Positions 1 to 9,124 are shown, numbered from the stretch's first letter. The stretch: 64,000 nucleotides of DNA from JBGCDD01 sp045105075 (GCA_045105075.1 JBGCDD010000035.1:40561-104560); one strand, 5' to 3'. A program made the numbers and translations. Notes: generated by a model from the letters alone, not told the origin.

Positions 1-856
1 TGCACTCCATCTGCTGACCATCGCGGATGTCGATCCCTGCCGGACACACGTTGACGCAGGCCATGCAATCTATGCAATCGCCCATCGGCTCGCCCGCTTT
101 GACCGGTTCGGAATGCTTGCGCGGCTCGCCGCGCCAGTCGCGATAACCCACCACCAGCGAGTCCTCGTCCAGCATCGCCGCCTGAATGCGCGGCCACGGG
201 CAGGCATAGTTGCAGATCTGCTCTCGCGCGAAGCCACCGAAAAAGAAGGTGGTCGAGGTCAGGATCGCCACCGTGATGTAGGCCACCGGATGCGCGTTCA
301 ACGTCACCAGATCGCGCAGCAAAGTCGGCGCGTCGGCAAAGTAAAACACCCAAGCACCGCCCGTGGCCAACCCGATCAGCAGCCAGGTCAGCCATTTCGT
401 CAGGCGCAGCCGCAATTTGCGCGCGTCCATCTTTTCCTGGCGGTGCAGGCGCAGGCGCGCGTTGCGATCGCCCTCGATCCAGCGTTCCACCAGAATGAAC
501 AGGTCGGTCCACACAGTTTGCGGGCAGGCATAGCCGCACCAGACCCGCCCCAGCGCCGAGGTGAACAGGAACAGACCGAGCCCAGCCATGATCAGCAGAC
601 CGGCAACGAAATAAAACTCATGCGGCCAGATCTCGATCCAGAAGAAATAGAACCGGCGGTTGGCCAGATCCAAAAGCACCGCCTGATCCGGCAGACTGGG
701 GCCACGGTCCCAGCGGATCCATGGGGTGATGTAGTAAATCCCCAGCGTCACGACCAGAATGATCCATTTCAGATTGCGAAACGGCCCGGAGACACGGCGC
801 GGAAAGATCGGCTCGCGCGAGACATAAAGGCTGGGGGCAGGATCGGGATGGCTCAC
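1..856 (-). CDS. ccoG: Cytochrome c oxidase accessory protein CcoG (N-terminal part, runs off window)
   Basis: Translating the minus strand from a GTG at 854-856 gives an open frame to the window edge (about 285 residues, C-terminus missing). It starts MSHPDPAPSLYVSREPIF and has several membrane segments, a CGYACPQTVW motif, a second Cys pair in CNYACPWPR, and a ferredoxin-type motif CIDCMACVNVCPAG near the edge. These are the hallmarks of CcoG (RdxA/FixG), the polyferredoxin-like membrane protein needed for copper delivery to cbb3 oxidase. A GGAG lies 7 nt before the GTG. An FNR box 61 bp upstream fits low-oxygen induction. In many relatives ccoG directly follows ccoP; here about 4.8 kb separates them. 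The rest of ccoGHIS presumably lies to the left of the window. Confidence 0.93.
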   Translation of the reverse strand, partial: MSHPDPAPSLYVSREPIFPRRVSGPFRNLKWIILVVTLGIYYITPWIRWDRGPSLPDQAVLLDLANRRFYFFWIEIWPHEFYFVAGLLIMAGLGLFLFTSALGRVWCGYACPQTVWTDLFILVERWIEGDRNARLRLHRQEKMDARKLRLRLTKWLTWLLIGLATGGAWVFYFADAPTLLRDLVTLNAHPVAYITVAILTSTTFFFGGFAREQICNYACPWPRIQAAMLDEDSLVVGYRDWRGEPRKHSEPVKAGEPMGDCIDCMACVNVCPAGIDIRDGQQMEC

Positions 857-916
857 CAAGGGACTCCGGGCATTGCTGTTTCTTCCTGTTTCTAGACCGT
901 CACATTCGGGCGGGCT

Positions 917-930
917 TTGACATGTGTCAA
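917..930. promoter_or_regulatory. FnrL (FNR-type) binding site upstream of ccoG
   Basis: The sequence TTGACATGTGTCAA is a perfect inverted repeat that matches the FNR/FnrL pattern TTGAY-N4-RTCAA. It is 61 bp upstream of the ccoG GTG and about 125 bp upstream of the divergent serralysin gene. ccoG is the expected target; an effect on the RTX gene is possible but unproven. Confidence 0.8.
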
Positions 931-1054
931 AAAGCACATCTTTGCTGCAGGTTTCGCATATGTCCGGTTAATCGCCCATAAAGGCTCCGCGAAACAGCCA
1001 CAGTGCTGCCCGATTGAACGTTGATGGTAGCGCAAAATTCAGGAGGATTGCATC

Positions 1055-2686
1055 GTGACCATCGGCGCCCAAGGATTGAACATCGCATCCAACCCTTTGC
1101 TCAGCTCGATTGCTGGCACGGTTTACGCCCGATCCGGGCCAGTAACCTATGCATTTGAAAACGCCGGCGCCTTGACCGATCGCGGCAGCAGCAATTACCA
1201 GGGCGGGTCGAACTATACGTCTGCCTGGAGCACGGCCGACAAGGACGCCTTTCGCGCCGTTGTGCAACAGTTCATGGACGTTGCAAATGTCACCGTGAGC
1301 GAAGCGTTTTCGACCGCAAGCGCCGACATAACGCTGCAGATGGTCGACGCTGTGCCCGGCGGCTGGGGCGGTTATGCGGGCGGCGACACATTTGTGGTGG
1401 GCAGCGTCAACAAAGGTCTGTTGCTGCACGAATTCGGACACTCCATGTCGCTTGGGCACACCCACAGCGACAGCTTTCGCACCGATATCTTTCCAGGCGT
1501 GACAAGCAGCACCGACAGCGGCGATTTCGGCATGAACTCCAAGCTCTATTCGATCATGTCCTACAACTGGGAAGGCTATTCGGGTTTTTCCGGCAAGGTC
1601 TATTCACACGACTCGCTCGGCACGCTTGACATTGCATCGCTGCAGGCGATGTACGGTGCCAACTCCAACCATCGCACAGGCGATGACACCTACACCTTGT
1701 TGAACAAGGAATACCTGACAATCTGGGACGCGGGCGGGCGCGACCACATGGATTTCTCTGACGCGATTTTCGAAACCGTGATCGATCTGCGCGCGGCCCA
1801 TCTGCAACTCGCCGAAGGCGGCGCCGGGCGTCCGTCTTATGTGGGCGATGACCCCAATGACTATGGCGGCTACACCATTGCATATGGTGTCACCATCGAA
1901 GACGCGACAGGTGGGATCGCCGATGACGTGATCACCGGCAACGCGGCGGCCAATATGCTGAACGGCATGGCAGGTAACGACAAGATCTATGCCGGCGGGC
2001 GCGCCGACCGGATCGATGGTGGGCTTGGGGACGACCGGATGTTTGGTGGCAAAGGCAATGACGTGTTTGACGCAGGCACCGGGCGTGACGTTTTTGTCGG
2101 CGGGCTGGGGATCGACACCGTGAACTATTCCGATGCCGGCCCCGGCCTGCGCATCGAGCTGGAAACGCTTGCGCGCAACACCGGATCTGCGCTGGGTGAC
2201 CGGCTGTTCGATATTGAAAACCTGGTCGGTGGTGCCTACCGCGACGTCTTGCGCGGCGATGAAAATGACAACCGGATTGCGGGTGGCGACGGCCAAGACC
2301 TGCTGGACGGACGCGATGGCAACGACATCCTGCGCGGCGACGGTGATCGTGATCAACTTCTGGGTCGCGCTGGCAATGACACGCTGTTTGGCGGCGCCGG
2401 ATGGGACCGTCTTGAAGGTGGTGCGGGCGATGACACTCTGAACGGTGGCGGGGGTCGCGATACGTTCGTGTTTGACGGCGGGCGCGACGTGATCGAAGAT
2501 TTTGGCCTCGACCGTTTGGTGCTGGACTCCGACCTATGGACCGGCAATCTGACCCGCTCCGAAGTGATGGATTTTGCCCGGCTGAAAACCGGCGATCTGA
2601 TTTTTGATTTCGACAATGGCAATACCCTCACACTTGAGGATTTCACCCAGATCAACCGTCTTGAAACTGTATTAACCTTGGCGTGA
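1055..2686 (+). CDS. Serralysin-like M10 metalloprotease with RTX repeats
   Basis: This is a 543-residue secreted zinc protease of the serralysin (M10B) type. The zinc site is HEFGHSMSLGH at residues 125-135, and the Met-turn is YSIMSYN with Met168. The glycine usual at position 8 of HExxHxxGxxH is serine here. From about residue 285 to 475 there are two blocks of GGxGxDxx calcium-binding nonapeptides, followed by a typical C-terminal type I secretion region rich in hydrophobic and acidic residues. There is no N-terminal signal peptide, as expected for an ABC-exported RTX protein. The start is a GTG 8 nt after AGGAGG (1041-1046). No type I exporter gene is in the window. A second RTX gene follows after 90 bp on the same strand. 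Confidence 0.9.
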   Translation: MTIGAQGLNIASNPLLSSIAGTVYARSGPVTYAFENAGALTDRGSSNYQGGSNYTSAWSTADKDAFRAVVQQFMDVANVTVSEAFSTASADITLQMVDAVPGGWGGYAGGDTFVVGSVNKGLLLHEFGHSMSLGHTHSDSFRTDIFPGVTSSTDSGDFGMNSKLYSIMSYNWEGYSGFSGKVYSHDSLGTLDIASLQAMYGANSNHRTGDDTYTLLNKEYLTIWDAGGRDHMDFSDAIFETVIDLRAAHLQLAEGGAGRPSYVGDDPNDYGGYTIAYGVTIEDATGGIADDVITGNAAANMLNGMAGNDKIYAGGRADRIDGGLGDDRMFGGKGNDVFDAGTGRDVFVGGLGIDTVNYSDAGPGLRIELETLARNTGSALGDRLFDIENLVGGAYRDVLRGDENDNRIAGGDGQDLLDGRDGNDILRGDGDRDQLLGRAGNDTLFGGAGWDRLEGGAGDDTLNGGGGRDTFVFDGGRDVIEDFGLDRLVLDSDLWTGNLTRSEVMDFARLKTGDLIFDFDNGNTLTLEDFTQINRLETVLTLA

Positions 2687-2776
2687 AAAGCACCCGGTCA
2701 ATAGAACGCCCACTTCAAAAATACTCTCAAAGAGTTACTATCACCCGATAGAATCAACTTATTAGGGTGAAGAAAT

Positions 2777-4417
2777 ATGCAAATTGTAGACAACTTGGTC
2801 ACCGGTTTAGGTGGCAGCGAAGGTTACGGTGAAATCACCATGCCGCGCGGCGACGACAATTCGTTTCAAGTTGATTTGTCACCGGTGTTTGAGCGCGGAT
2901 TCCTGATTGACGGCAGCACCAGTACAACCATGTCAGTCAGCACTAATGGCTTCGTTACGGTGGGTTCATCCGCAAATTCCATCGCTCCGTTTTCTACAGA
3001 TCTGGATGCAACGCGCAGTTTAACCTCCGGAGAAGTGCACATTGATGTCGACCAGACCAGCGACACGGTGACGGTCACCTGGGACAATTTGCAGCTTTGG
3101 AGCAATTATAGCGCGCCCGCTCTCGCCTTTCAGCTTCAGATCAAGGATGAAGGCAACGGTCTCGCTACGGTCACGTTCCGCTATGGCGACACGGATTTCA
3201 ACGTCTCCCGGTATAAGAGTATTGGTGTCAATGGCTTCGAAGGACAGGGGTTCACAATACCAGAGATAAGAGACGCGCAACCCGATGAAGTGAGCTCAAT
3301 CATTGGCAACACTGGCGAAGTCGGGGTTTGGGAATTTTCTCTGGCTGTCGGTCCCCAAATCGGCACAACAGGCGATGATATCCTTGATGGCAACGCGCGC
3401 AATGATGATATCTTTGGCGATGACGGCAATGATACCATCAGTGGGCGCGGCGGAAACGACCGGCTTTTCGGTGAAGGCGACAATGATATTCTGAACGGCG
3501 GGCGTGGCGACGATACCTTGTTTGGCGGCAGCGGCGGCGACACGTTGCGCGGCGGCACCGGGACCGACACCGCATCCTACCAAAATGCGACCAATGGGGT
3601 CACCGCAAACATGAGCGACCCAACCCAAAACACCGCCAGCGCGGCAGGTGACACCTATGTCAGCATCGAAAACCTGACCGGCAGCGCGCATGGTGACATC
3701 CTGACCGGCAACAATACCGACAATACCATTCAAGGTCTCAACGGCGATGATGTGATCTTTGGCGGCAAGGGCAACGACACCTTGTTTGGCGGCAACGGTA
3801 ATGATTTCATCGACGGCGGCAAGGGGTTTGACATCATCAACGGCGGCGCAGGTTTTGATACGCTGAGTTATGAAGGCCAGAAAAAAGGCGTGAAACTCAC
3901 GCTGAACACACTGGGTGATGAAACGTCCGGAGTCGAAACGACGTTCGGGATCGAGCGGTTGATCGGCTCGGATGTGCGCGACATCGTGAATGCCAGCCGC
4001 TTTGAAGCCGCCATCCTTGAGGGCGGCCTGGGCAATGATCGCCTGATCGGCGGGCGTAACAACGACACCCTGCGCGGCGATGAAGGCGATGATCAACTAA
4101 GCGGCGGCTCGGGCGATGACCTGCTGCGCGGCGGTGACGGCGCCGATCGGTTCATCTTTGCAACCTCCAACGGCAGTTCAACCGGGCCGGGCAGCGACCG
4201 TGTGCTTGATTTTGACGCGAGCGAAGACACGCTGGTTTTGCGTCTGGGTGACATCGCTCAAATCTCGGGCTTCAGCGGCACAGCGCAGGAGTTGTTTGAC
4301 GCCTATGCAGTGAGCACAGCGGCGGGCATCGAGCTGATCTTTGACACCAAGACAAGTATCGAATTGATCGGCGTCACCGACCTGGCCGGAACCATCGCAG
4401 CTACGGAACTTTTCTGA
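2777..4417 (+). CDS. RTX calcium-binding protein with N-terminal nidogen-like domain
   Basis: The 546-residue protein has two parts. Residues 1 to about 190 resemble a nidogen-like (NIDO) beta domain, with features such as NGFVTVGSS, IAPFSTDLDA, VTVTWDNLQ and the FRYGD region. Residues 195 to about 460 carry three clusters of GGxGNDxL RTX nonapeptides separated by DTASYQNATNGV-like and DTLSYEGQKKGV-like spacers. The tail is a short acidic/hydrophobic secretion region ending in LF. It lacks a signal peptide, so type I secretion is expected. No catalytic motif is evident; a role as adhesin or matrix protein is inference only. The base composition is more AT-rich at the 5' end than in neighbouring genes. 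It ends 3 bp from the convergent LysR gene. Confidence 0.85.
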   Translation: MQIVDNLVTGLGGSEGYGEITMPRGDDNSFQVDLSPVFERGFLIDGSTSTTMSVSTNGFVTVGSSANSIAPFSTDLDATRSLTSGEVHIDVDQTSDTVTVTWDNLQLWSNYSAPALAFQLQIKDEGNGLATVTFRYGDTDFNVSRYKSIGVNGFEGQGFTIPEIRDAQPDEVSSIIGNTGEVGVWEFSLAVGPQIGTTGDDILDGNARNDDIFGDDGNDTISGRGGNDRLFGEGDNDILNGGRGDDTLFGGSGGDTLRGGTGTDTASYQNATNGVTANMSDPTQNTASAAGDTYVSIENLTGSAHGDILTGNNTDNTIQGLNGDDVIFGGKGNDTLFGGNGNDFIDGGKGFDIINGGAGFDTLSYEGQKKGVKLTLNTLGDETSGVETTFGIERLIGSDVRDIVNASRFEAAILEGGLGNDRLIGGRNNDTLRGDEGDDQLSGGSGDDLLRGGDGADRFIFATSNGSSTGPGSDRVLDFDASEDTLVLRLGDIAQISGFSGTAQELFDAYAVSTAAGIELIFDTKTSIELIGVTDLAGTIAATELF

Positions 4418-4420
4418 CGC

Positions 4421-5296
4421 TCAGGGCTGCGGCGCTTGTCGCCGCAGCCAGCGCACAAAGGCCTGCACCGGGGCCCGTAGAACTCCGGGGCGGGTCACGA
4501 TATGATAGCCGGCGCCGGTGTCTTCGGTGAACAACACCCGCAGCCGCCCCGCCGCCAGATCAGGCTCGACGAAATGGCGCACGGTCACCGCAACCCCCTG
4601 CCCGTCGCGCGCTGCATCGAGCAACAGATTGCCCGGCAATTGCGTGCGCCGGGCCGTTATGCCGCTGTCGACCCCTTTCGAGCGCAGCCAATTGGTGGAC
4701 TCGGTGGTGCCCAGTTCCTCGAGCCACGGGCAATCGGCAAGATCCGCTGGCGAGGAAATGGCTGCACCGCTGAGCAACGCTGGTGCGGCGATCACAACCA
4801 TCGGCGAAGTCAACAGCGGCGCGCTGTCCAGACCCGGCCAATCGCCATCCCCATAACGCAAGGCCACATCAATTCCGCCGGGACTGGGCGCGATCAGAAA
4901 CGGGGTCGGGTCGATCATCATATCCAGTTTGGGATGCACCTCGCGAAACGCCGCCAGGCGCGGCATCAACCAGGCCGAAGCAAACGTTGGCGTCGTGGTC
5001 ACATGGATCGGACGGTCGGCATCGGCCTGGCGCAGATCGCCGACGGCCGCAGCAATTGCGGTGAACCCCAGATCAAGCGCGCGTGCCAGATGCGTGCCCT
5101 CACTGGTCAGTTGCAGCGCACGCCCGGACCTGTCCAGCAACACCACACCCATATGCTGTTCTAGTGCGCGCAATTGCTGGCTGATCGCCGCATGGCTGAC
5201 ATTTAACGCCTCGCCCGCCGCCACAACCGAGCCCGATTGGGCAAAGGCCGCAAACGCACGCAGACCCGACAAAGAGGGCATGTCTCGCCAATTCAT
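4421..5296 (-). CDS. LysR-family (GcvA-like) transcriptional regulator
   Basis: The chosen start, MNWRDMPSLSGLRAF at 5296, gives 291 residues. The N-terminal winged helix-turn-helix is clear around residues 8-60 (SGSVVAAGEALNVSHAAISQ). The substrate-binding domain follows, with the GIDVALRYGDGDWPG signature typical of the GcvA subgroup. Upstream in-frame ATGs would add an atypical 30-residue leader, so they were not used. The gene faces away from a small ORF at 5398 across about 100 bp of AT-rich DNA, the usual arrangement for a LysR regulator and its target. Its effector is unknown. Confidence 0.88.
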   Translation of the reverse strand: MNWRDMPSLSGLRAFAAFAQSGSVVAAGEALNVSHAAISQQLRALEQHMGVVLLDRSGRALQLTSEGTHLARALDLGFTAIAAAVGDLRQADADRPIHVTTTPTFASAWLMPRLAAFREVHPKLDMMIDPTPFLIAPSPGGIDVALRYGDGDWPGLDSAPLLTSPMVVIAAPALLSGAAISSPADLADCPWLEELGTTESTNWLRSKGVDSGITARRTQLPGNLLLDAARDGQGVAVTVRHFVEPDLAAGRLRVLFTEDTGAGYHIVTRPGVLRAPVQAFVRWLRRQAPQP

Positions 5297-5397
5297 ATGT
5301 AAGCCTGCCTTACAGGATGGATTTATCGCTGACTCGCATAAAACCGCATTAACAGCAATAAAAAAGACACCAAACACAGCAACCACAGGAGCTTGAT

Positions 5398-5559
5398 ATG
5401 CTGAACATCTATGCCCACTCTTTCATGACGGCCACGCGGTCCAACTGTGTTCAACTGCGTGATCATCCCAAAACCAGCGCCGCACCAAAGTACCGGTGGT
5501 TGCCCAGCGGACACTGGTGGCTCAAGCCCACGCGCTGCGTTGATCTGGACCGTTTGTAG
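5398..5559 (+). CDS. Small hypothetical protein, 53 residues, divergent from the LysR gene
   Basis: An ATG at 5398, 7 nt after an AGGAG, opens a 53-codon frame ending in TAG at 5557-5559. The product starts MLNIYAHSFMTATRSNC and contains a tryptophan-rich stretch, RWLPSGHWWLKP. It has no signal peptide or membrane helix and I do not recognise the family. A good ribosome binding site, an AT-rich promoter-like region and a position divergent from a LysR regulator make it more credible than a chance frame. It ends 13 bp before the stem-loop that terminates the cco transcript from the opposite side. Confidence 0.55.
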   Translation: MLNIYAHSFMTATRSNCVQLRDHPKTSAAPKYRWLPSGHWWLKPTRCVDLDRL

Positions 5560-5572
5560 ATCGACAAAACAC

Positions 5573-5604
5573 AAAAAAAACCCCTGTCCTTGCGGGCAGG
5601 GGGG
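5573..5604 (-). terminator. Rho-independent terminator for the ccoNOQP transcript
   Basis: Read on the minus strand, a GC-rich stem (CCCCTG paired with CAGGGG, with a short inner CC/GG extension) is followed directly by eight T residues. It lies about 105 bp downstream of the ccoP stop codon. Confidence 0.75.
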
Positions 5605-5707
5605 CAGTCAAGACGGCGTCGGCTTTTGCGGAGACAGTTGAGCAGCTCCCAAAAACCGACACCGCACATCGCGACCTTTCGGTCAGATGCTGCCTTGTGT
5701 GTCGGGG

Positions 5708-6583
5708 TTATTCGCCGCCCCCAAGCTGATGCACATAAAGGGCAACGGCACGGATTTCCGCCTGGCTGAGGCGTTCGGTCCAGGGCGGCATCACCCCGTA
5801 TCGGCTGTAGGTGACAGTCTCGATGATGGTGTCGTAGTCCCCCCCATAGAGCCAGATCGCATCCGCCAGATTGGGCGCGCCCATATCGCGGTTGCCCATG
5901 CCGTTTTCCATGTGACAGGCCGCGCAATTGTCGGCAAACAGCACCTCTCCGGCCTCGGCGAGTGCGGGTTCTGGCGCAGTGCCGCCAGACAGGGTCAGCA
6001 CATAATTGGCAACCTGGGCAATTTCTTCGGGTTCAAAGATTTCGCCGTAGGCTGGCATTTCCGAATAGCGCGCATCGTCATCATCTTCGTTTCGAATGCC
6101 ATGCGCGATGGTCAGGTGGATGTTTTCGATGTCCCCGCCCCACAGCCAATCGTCATCCAACAGGTTGGGATAGCCCTTGGCCCCCGCCGCGCCCGAGCCG
6201 TGGCATTGCGTGCACCATGTGCGATAGACCGATGCCCCCGCCAGCACCGCATAGCTGTTGAGCGCCGGATCATCGCCCACGGCTGTCAGATCGACCGCCG
6301 CCAGTCGCGCGTTGATTTCGGCGTTGGCTTCTTCAACCGCGGCAATCTCGGCGGCCACTTCACCGCGGGTGGAATAGCCCAGAACCCCCGCCGTTGCGCC
6401 GGAAATCATCGGCCATGCGGGATAGGCGATCGAATAAAGCAAACCCCAGACCATGCAGGCATAGAACGTCCACAGCCACCAGCGCGGCATTGGGTTGTCC
6501 CATTCTTCAATGCCATCCCAGCTGTGCCCGGTGGTGCCGTTGCCATGTTCGTTGACTTTGTTTGGGTCGTTTTGGTCGCTCAT
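5708..6583 (-). CDS. ccoP: cbb3-type cytochrome c oxidase subunit III (diheme cytochrome CcoP)
   Basis: The 291-residue protein has an N-terminal cytoplasmic stretch, one membrane anchor (residues about 35-60, PRWWLWTFYACMVWGLLYSI), and two c-type heme sites, CTQCH and CAACH. Each heme site has a downstream methionine region (SEMPAYG and GVMPPW) that fits the axial ligands. CcoP passes electrons from the bc1 complex through CcoO to the CcoN active site. Its ATG overlaps the ccoQ stop by 4 bp (ATGA), which indicates translational coupling. It is the last gene of ccoNOQP and is followed by a terminator. Confidence 0.96.
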   Translation of the reverse strand: MSDQNDPNKVNEHGNGTTGHSWDGIEEWDNPMPRWWLWTFYACMVWGLLYSIAYPAWPMISGATAGVLGYSTRGEVAAEIAAVEEANAEINARLAAVDLTAVGDDPALNSYAVLAGASVYRTWCTQCHGSGAAGAKGYPNLLDDDWLWGGDIENIHLTIAHGIRNEDDDDARYSEMPAYGEIFEPEEIAQVANYVLTLSGGTAPEPALAEAGEVLFADNCAACHMENGMGNRDMGAPNLADAIWLYGGDYDTIIETVTYSRYGVMPPWTERLSQAEIRAVALYVHQLGGGE

Positions 6584-6765
6584 GACTGTGACTCCTTGGG
6601 TTGGGCGGGTTTGTCATCATTGCGAAACGGAATGTCGGCCGTATCGCTGTAGGTTTTGCTGGCGCCGGGGCGGAACACCCAGGCAAAGATGCCAATGAAG
6701 AAGATGAACAGCAACAAAAGCATCCAACTGTCGGCGAATTCGCGCAAAAGGGAATAAAGTTCCAT
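6580..6765 (-). CDS. ccoQ: cbb3-type cytochrome oxidase subunit CcoQ
   Basis: This 61-residue protein has a single N-terminal membrane helix (WMLLLLFIFFIGIFAWVF) and a short polar tail with the sequence VFRPGASKTY. That matches CcoQ (FixQ), the small subunit that stabilises cbb3 oxidase. It lies between ccoO (11 bp downstream of the ccoO stop) and ccoP (4-bp overlap), the canonical order. Confidence 0.93.
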   Translation of the reverse strand: MELYSLLREFADSWMLLLLFIFFIGIFAWVFRPGASKTYSDTADIPFRNDDKPAQPKESQS

Positions 6766-6776
6766 TGGCCCCTCCC

Positions 6777-7502
6777 CTAGCGGCTTGCATCAGGCGTGAA
6801 GGTCGAGAAGTCGACCAACGTGCCCAGCATTTGCAAATAGGCGATCAGCGCATCCGCCTCGGAAATGCCCGGCGCGCCATCAAAATTGCGCACCTGTGCC
6901 CCCGGATAGCGTTCGAGCATGTCGTCATAGTCGCTGTCCGGATCGGCCTGCGCACGAAAATCGGCCAGTGCATTGTCGATCATCGCGTCATCATAGGGCA
7001 CACCAACAATGCGGTGCGTGGCCAACAGCTCGTCTATGTATTTGCCAGTGATCAGCTTTTTCTCAAGGAACGCATATTGCGGCATGATCGACTCCGGCAC
7101 CACGCTTTGCGGATTGCGCAAATGGTCCAAATGCCAGTCATCCGAATAGCGCCCGCCAACCCGCGCCAGATCCGGTCCGGTGCGTTTGGAGCCCCACTGG
7201 AACGGATGGTCATACATCGACTCCGCCGCCAGGGAGTAATGGCCATAACGCTCGACCTCATCTCGCATTGGACGGATCATCTGGGAATGGCAAACGTAAC
7301 AGCCCTCACGGAGGTAGATCTCGCGCCCCTTCAGTTCGAGCGGAGAATAAGGGCGCATGCCATCTACCTTTTCGATCGTATTTTCCAGATAGAACAGCGG
7401 TGCGATCTGCACGATACCACCGATGCTGACGACCAGAAAACTAAAGATCAACAGCAGCGTTGCGTTGGTTTCAAGTACCTTGTGTTTGTCGAGAATTGAC
7501 AT
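6777..7502 (-). CDS. ccoO: cbb3-type cytochrome c oxidase subunit II (monoheme CcoO)
   Basis: Starting at MSILDKHKVLETNATLLL (7502), the product is 241 residues: one N-terminal membrane anchor, then a periplasmic cytochrome c domain with GCYVCHSQMIRP as the single heme c site. The family's usual length is about 240 residues. An upstream in-frame ATG inside ccoN would add 31 atypical residues and was rejected. GGAGG lies just upstream of the chosen start. The gene sits 14 bp after ccoN. Confidence 0.96.
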   Translation of the reverse strand: MSILDKHKVLETNATLLLIFSFLVVSIGGIVQIAPLFYLENTIEKVDGMRPYSPLELKGREIYLREGCYVCHSQMIRPMRDEVERYGHYSLAAESMYDHPFQWGSKRTGPDLARVGGRYSDDWHLDHLRNPQSVVPESIMPQYAFLEKKLITGKYIDELLATHRIVGVPYDDAMIDNALADFRAQADPDSDYDDMLERYPGAQVRNFDGAPGISEADALIAYLQMLGTLVDFSTFTPDASR

Positions 7503-7516
7503 GGTTCCGGCCCTCC

Positions 7517-9124
7517 TTATTCGGCCGGGACGGCTGCTGCGAGGGTCTGCTCTTTGGCAGGGGCCGCGCGGACAGTCATCCACAGATTGTAACACATGAT
7601 GATGGCACCGCTGAGGAACATCAGACCGCCAAGGCCGCGCACCACATACATCGGGAACTTCGCGCCCACGGTGTCAGCAAACGAGTTCACCAGGAAGCCA
7701 TTGGCATCCACTTCGCGCCACATCAGGCCTTCCATGATTCCGGTCACCCACATGCTGGCGGCGTACAAAACGATGCCAATGGTGGCGAGCCAGAAGTGCC
7801 AGCTGACCAGCGACAGCGAATAGAGCCGCTCGCGCTTCCACAAAACCGGCGTCAAATAGTAAAGTGCGCCAAAGGTGATCATGCCGTTCCAGCCCAAAGC
7901 GCCGGAATGCACATGGCCAATGGTCCAGTCGGTATAGTGGCTGAGGCTGTTGACCGCGCGGATCGACATCATCGGCCCCTCAAATGTGGACATGCCGTAA
8001 AAGCCAAGCGAAATCACCATCATGCGGATCACCGGATCGGTGCGCAGCTTGTCCCACGCGCCCGAAAGCGTCATCAGACCGTTGATCATACCGCCCCAGC
8101 TGGGCATCCACAGGATGATCGAAAACACCATGCCCAGGGTCGAAGCCCAATCCGGCAACGCAGTATAGTGCAAGTGGTGCGGACCAGCCCAGATATAGAG
8201 GAAGATCAGCGCCCAAAAGTGGATGATTGACAGTTTATAGGAAAACACCGGGCGTTCGGCCTGTTTCGGGATGAAATAGTACATCATGCCCAGGAACCCG
8301 GCGGTCAGGAAGAAGCCAACCGCGTTGTGACCGTACCACCACTGGGTCATCGCATCCTGCACGCCGCTGAACAACTGTACCGAATGGCTGCCCCAGATCG
8401 AAACCGGCATCGACAGGTTGTTGACGATATGCAGCATCGCGACAGTCACGATAAAGGCCAGAAAGAACCAGTTGGCCACATAGATGTGCGGCTCACGGCG
8501 TTTGATAATGGTGCCCAGGAAGCAGGCCAGATAGGCGACCCAAACCACGGTCAGCCAGAGATCAACATACCATTCAGGCTCGGCATATTCTTTGGATTGC
8601 GTCGCGCCCAGAAGGTATCCGGTGGCGGCCAGCACAATGAACAGCTGATATCCCCAGAACACGAACCAGCCCAGATTGCCGCCCCAAAGGCGCGCAGCAC
8701 TGGTGCGTTGCACGATGAAGAAAGAGGTGGCGATCAACGCGTTGCCCCCAAAGGCAAAAATCACCGCCGAGGTGTGCAGCGGACGCAAGCGCCCAAAGTT
8801 GCCATAGCCCTGCAACGCCTCAAAGTTGAGCCAGGGAAACGCCAGTTGGAAGGCAATAACAACACCGACCAAAAAGCCCACGACGCCCCACATCGCGGTC
8901 GCGATCACGCCGTAGCGCACAACTTCGTCGAAGTATTCATTGCTGGGCGCGCCCGCCGCGACCGGCTCATCGATCTGACGCAGGGTGTAAAGGAACATCC
9001 CCCCCGCCAGCAGCATAATGATCACCGCATGCACCATGTAAGCCAGATCGCGCGCGTAATTGACCCCGATCATCGCCACCAGCGTGACCAGGCCAAGCGC
9101 GATCAGCTTGATATAATTTGACAT
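7517..9124 (-). CDS. ccoN: cbb3-type cytochrome c oxidase subunit I CcoN
   Basis: Starting at MSNYIKLIALGLV (9124), the product is 535 residues with about 12 membrane helices. Heme and copper ligand regions are visible: RPLHTSAVIFAFGG (low-spin heme), WWYGHNAVGFFLTAGF (CuB histidine and following helix), WAGPHHLHY (CuB histidine pair) and IGHVHSGALGWNG (high-spin and low-spin heme histidines). It is the catalytic, proton-pumping subunit that reduces O2 at low concentration. The longer frame to 9190 lacks a ribosome site, while GGAAGGGA precedes the chosen ATG. An FNR box lies about 94 bp upstream. Confidence 0.96.
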   Translation of the reverse strand: MSNYIKLIALGLVTLVAMIGVNYARDLAYMVHAVIIMLLAGGMFLYTLRQIDEPVAAGAPSNEYFDEVVRYGVIATAMWGVVGFLVGVVIAFQLAFPWLNFEALQGYGNFGRLRPLHTSAVIFAFGGNALIATSFFIVQRTSAARLWGGNLGWFVFWGYQLFIVLAATGYLLGATQSKEYAEPEWYVDLWLTVVWVAYLACFLGTIIKRREPHIYVANWFFLAFIVTVAMLHIVNNLSMPVSIWGSHSVQLFSGVQDAMTQWWYGHNAVGFFLTAGFLGMMYYFIPKQAERPVFSYKLSIIHFWALIFLYIWAGPHHLHYTALPDWASTLGMVFSIILWMPSWGGMINGLMTLSGAWDKLRTDPVIRMMVISLGFYGMSTFEGPMMSIRAVNSLSHYTDWTIGHVHSGALGWNGMITFGALYYLTPVLWKRERLYSLSLVSWHFWLATIGIVLYAASMWVTGIMEGLMWREVDANGFLVNSFADTVGAKFPMYVVRGLGGLMFLSGAIIMCYNLWMTVRAAPAKEQTLAAAVPAE

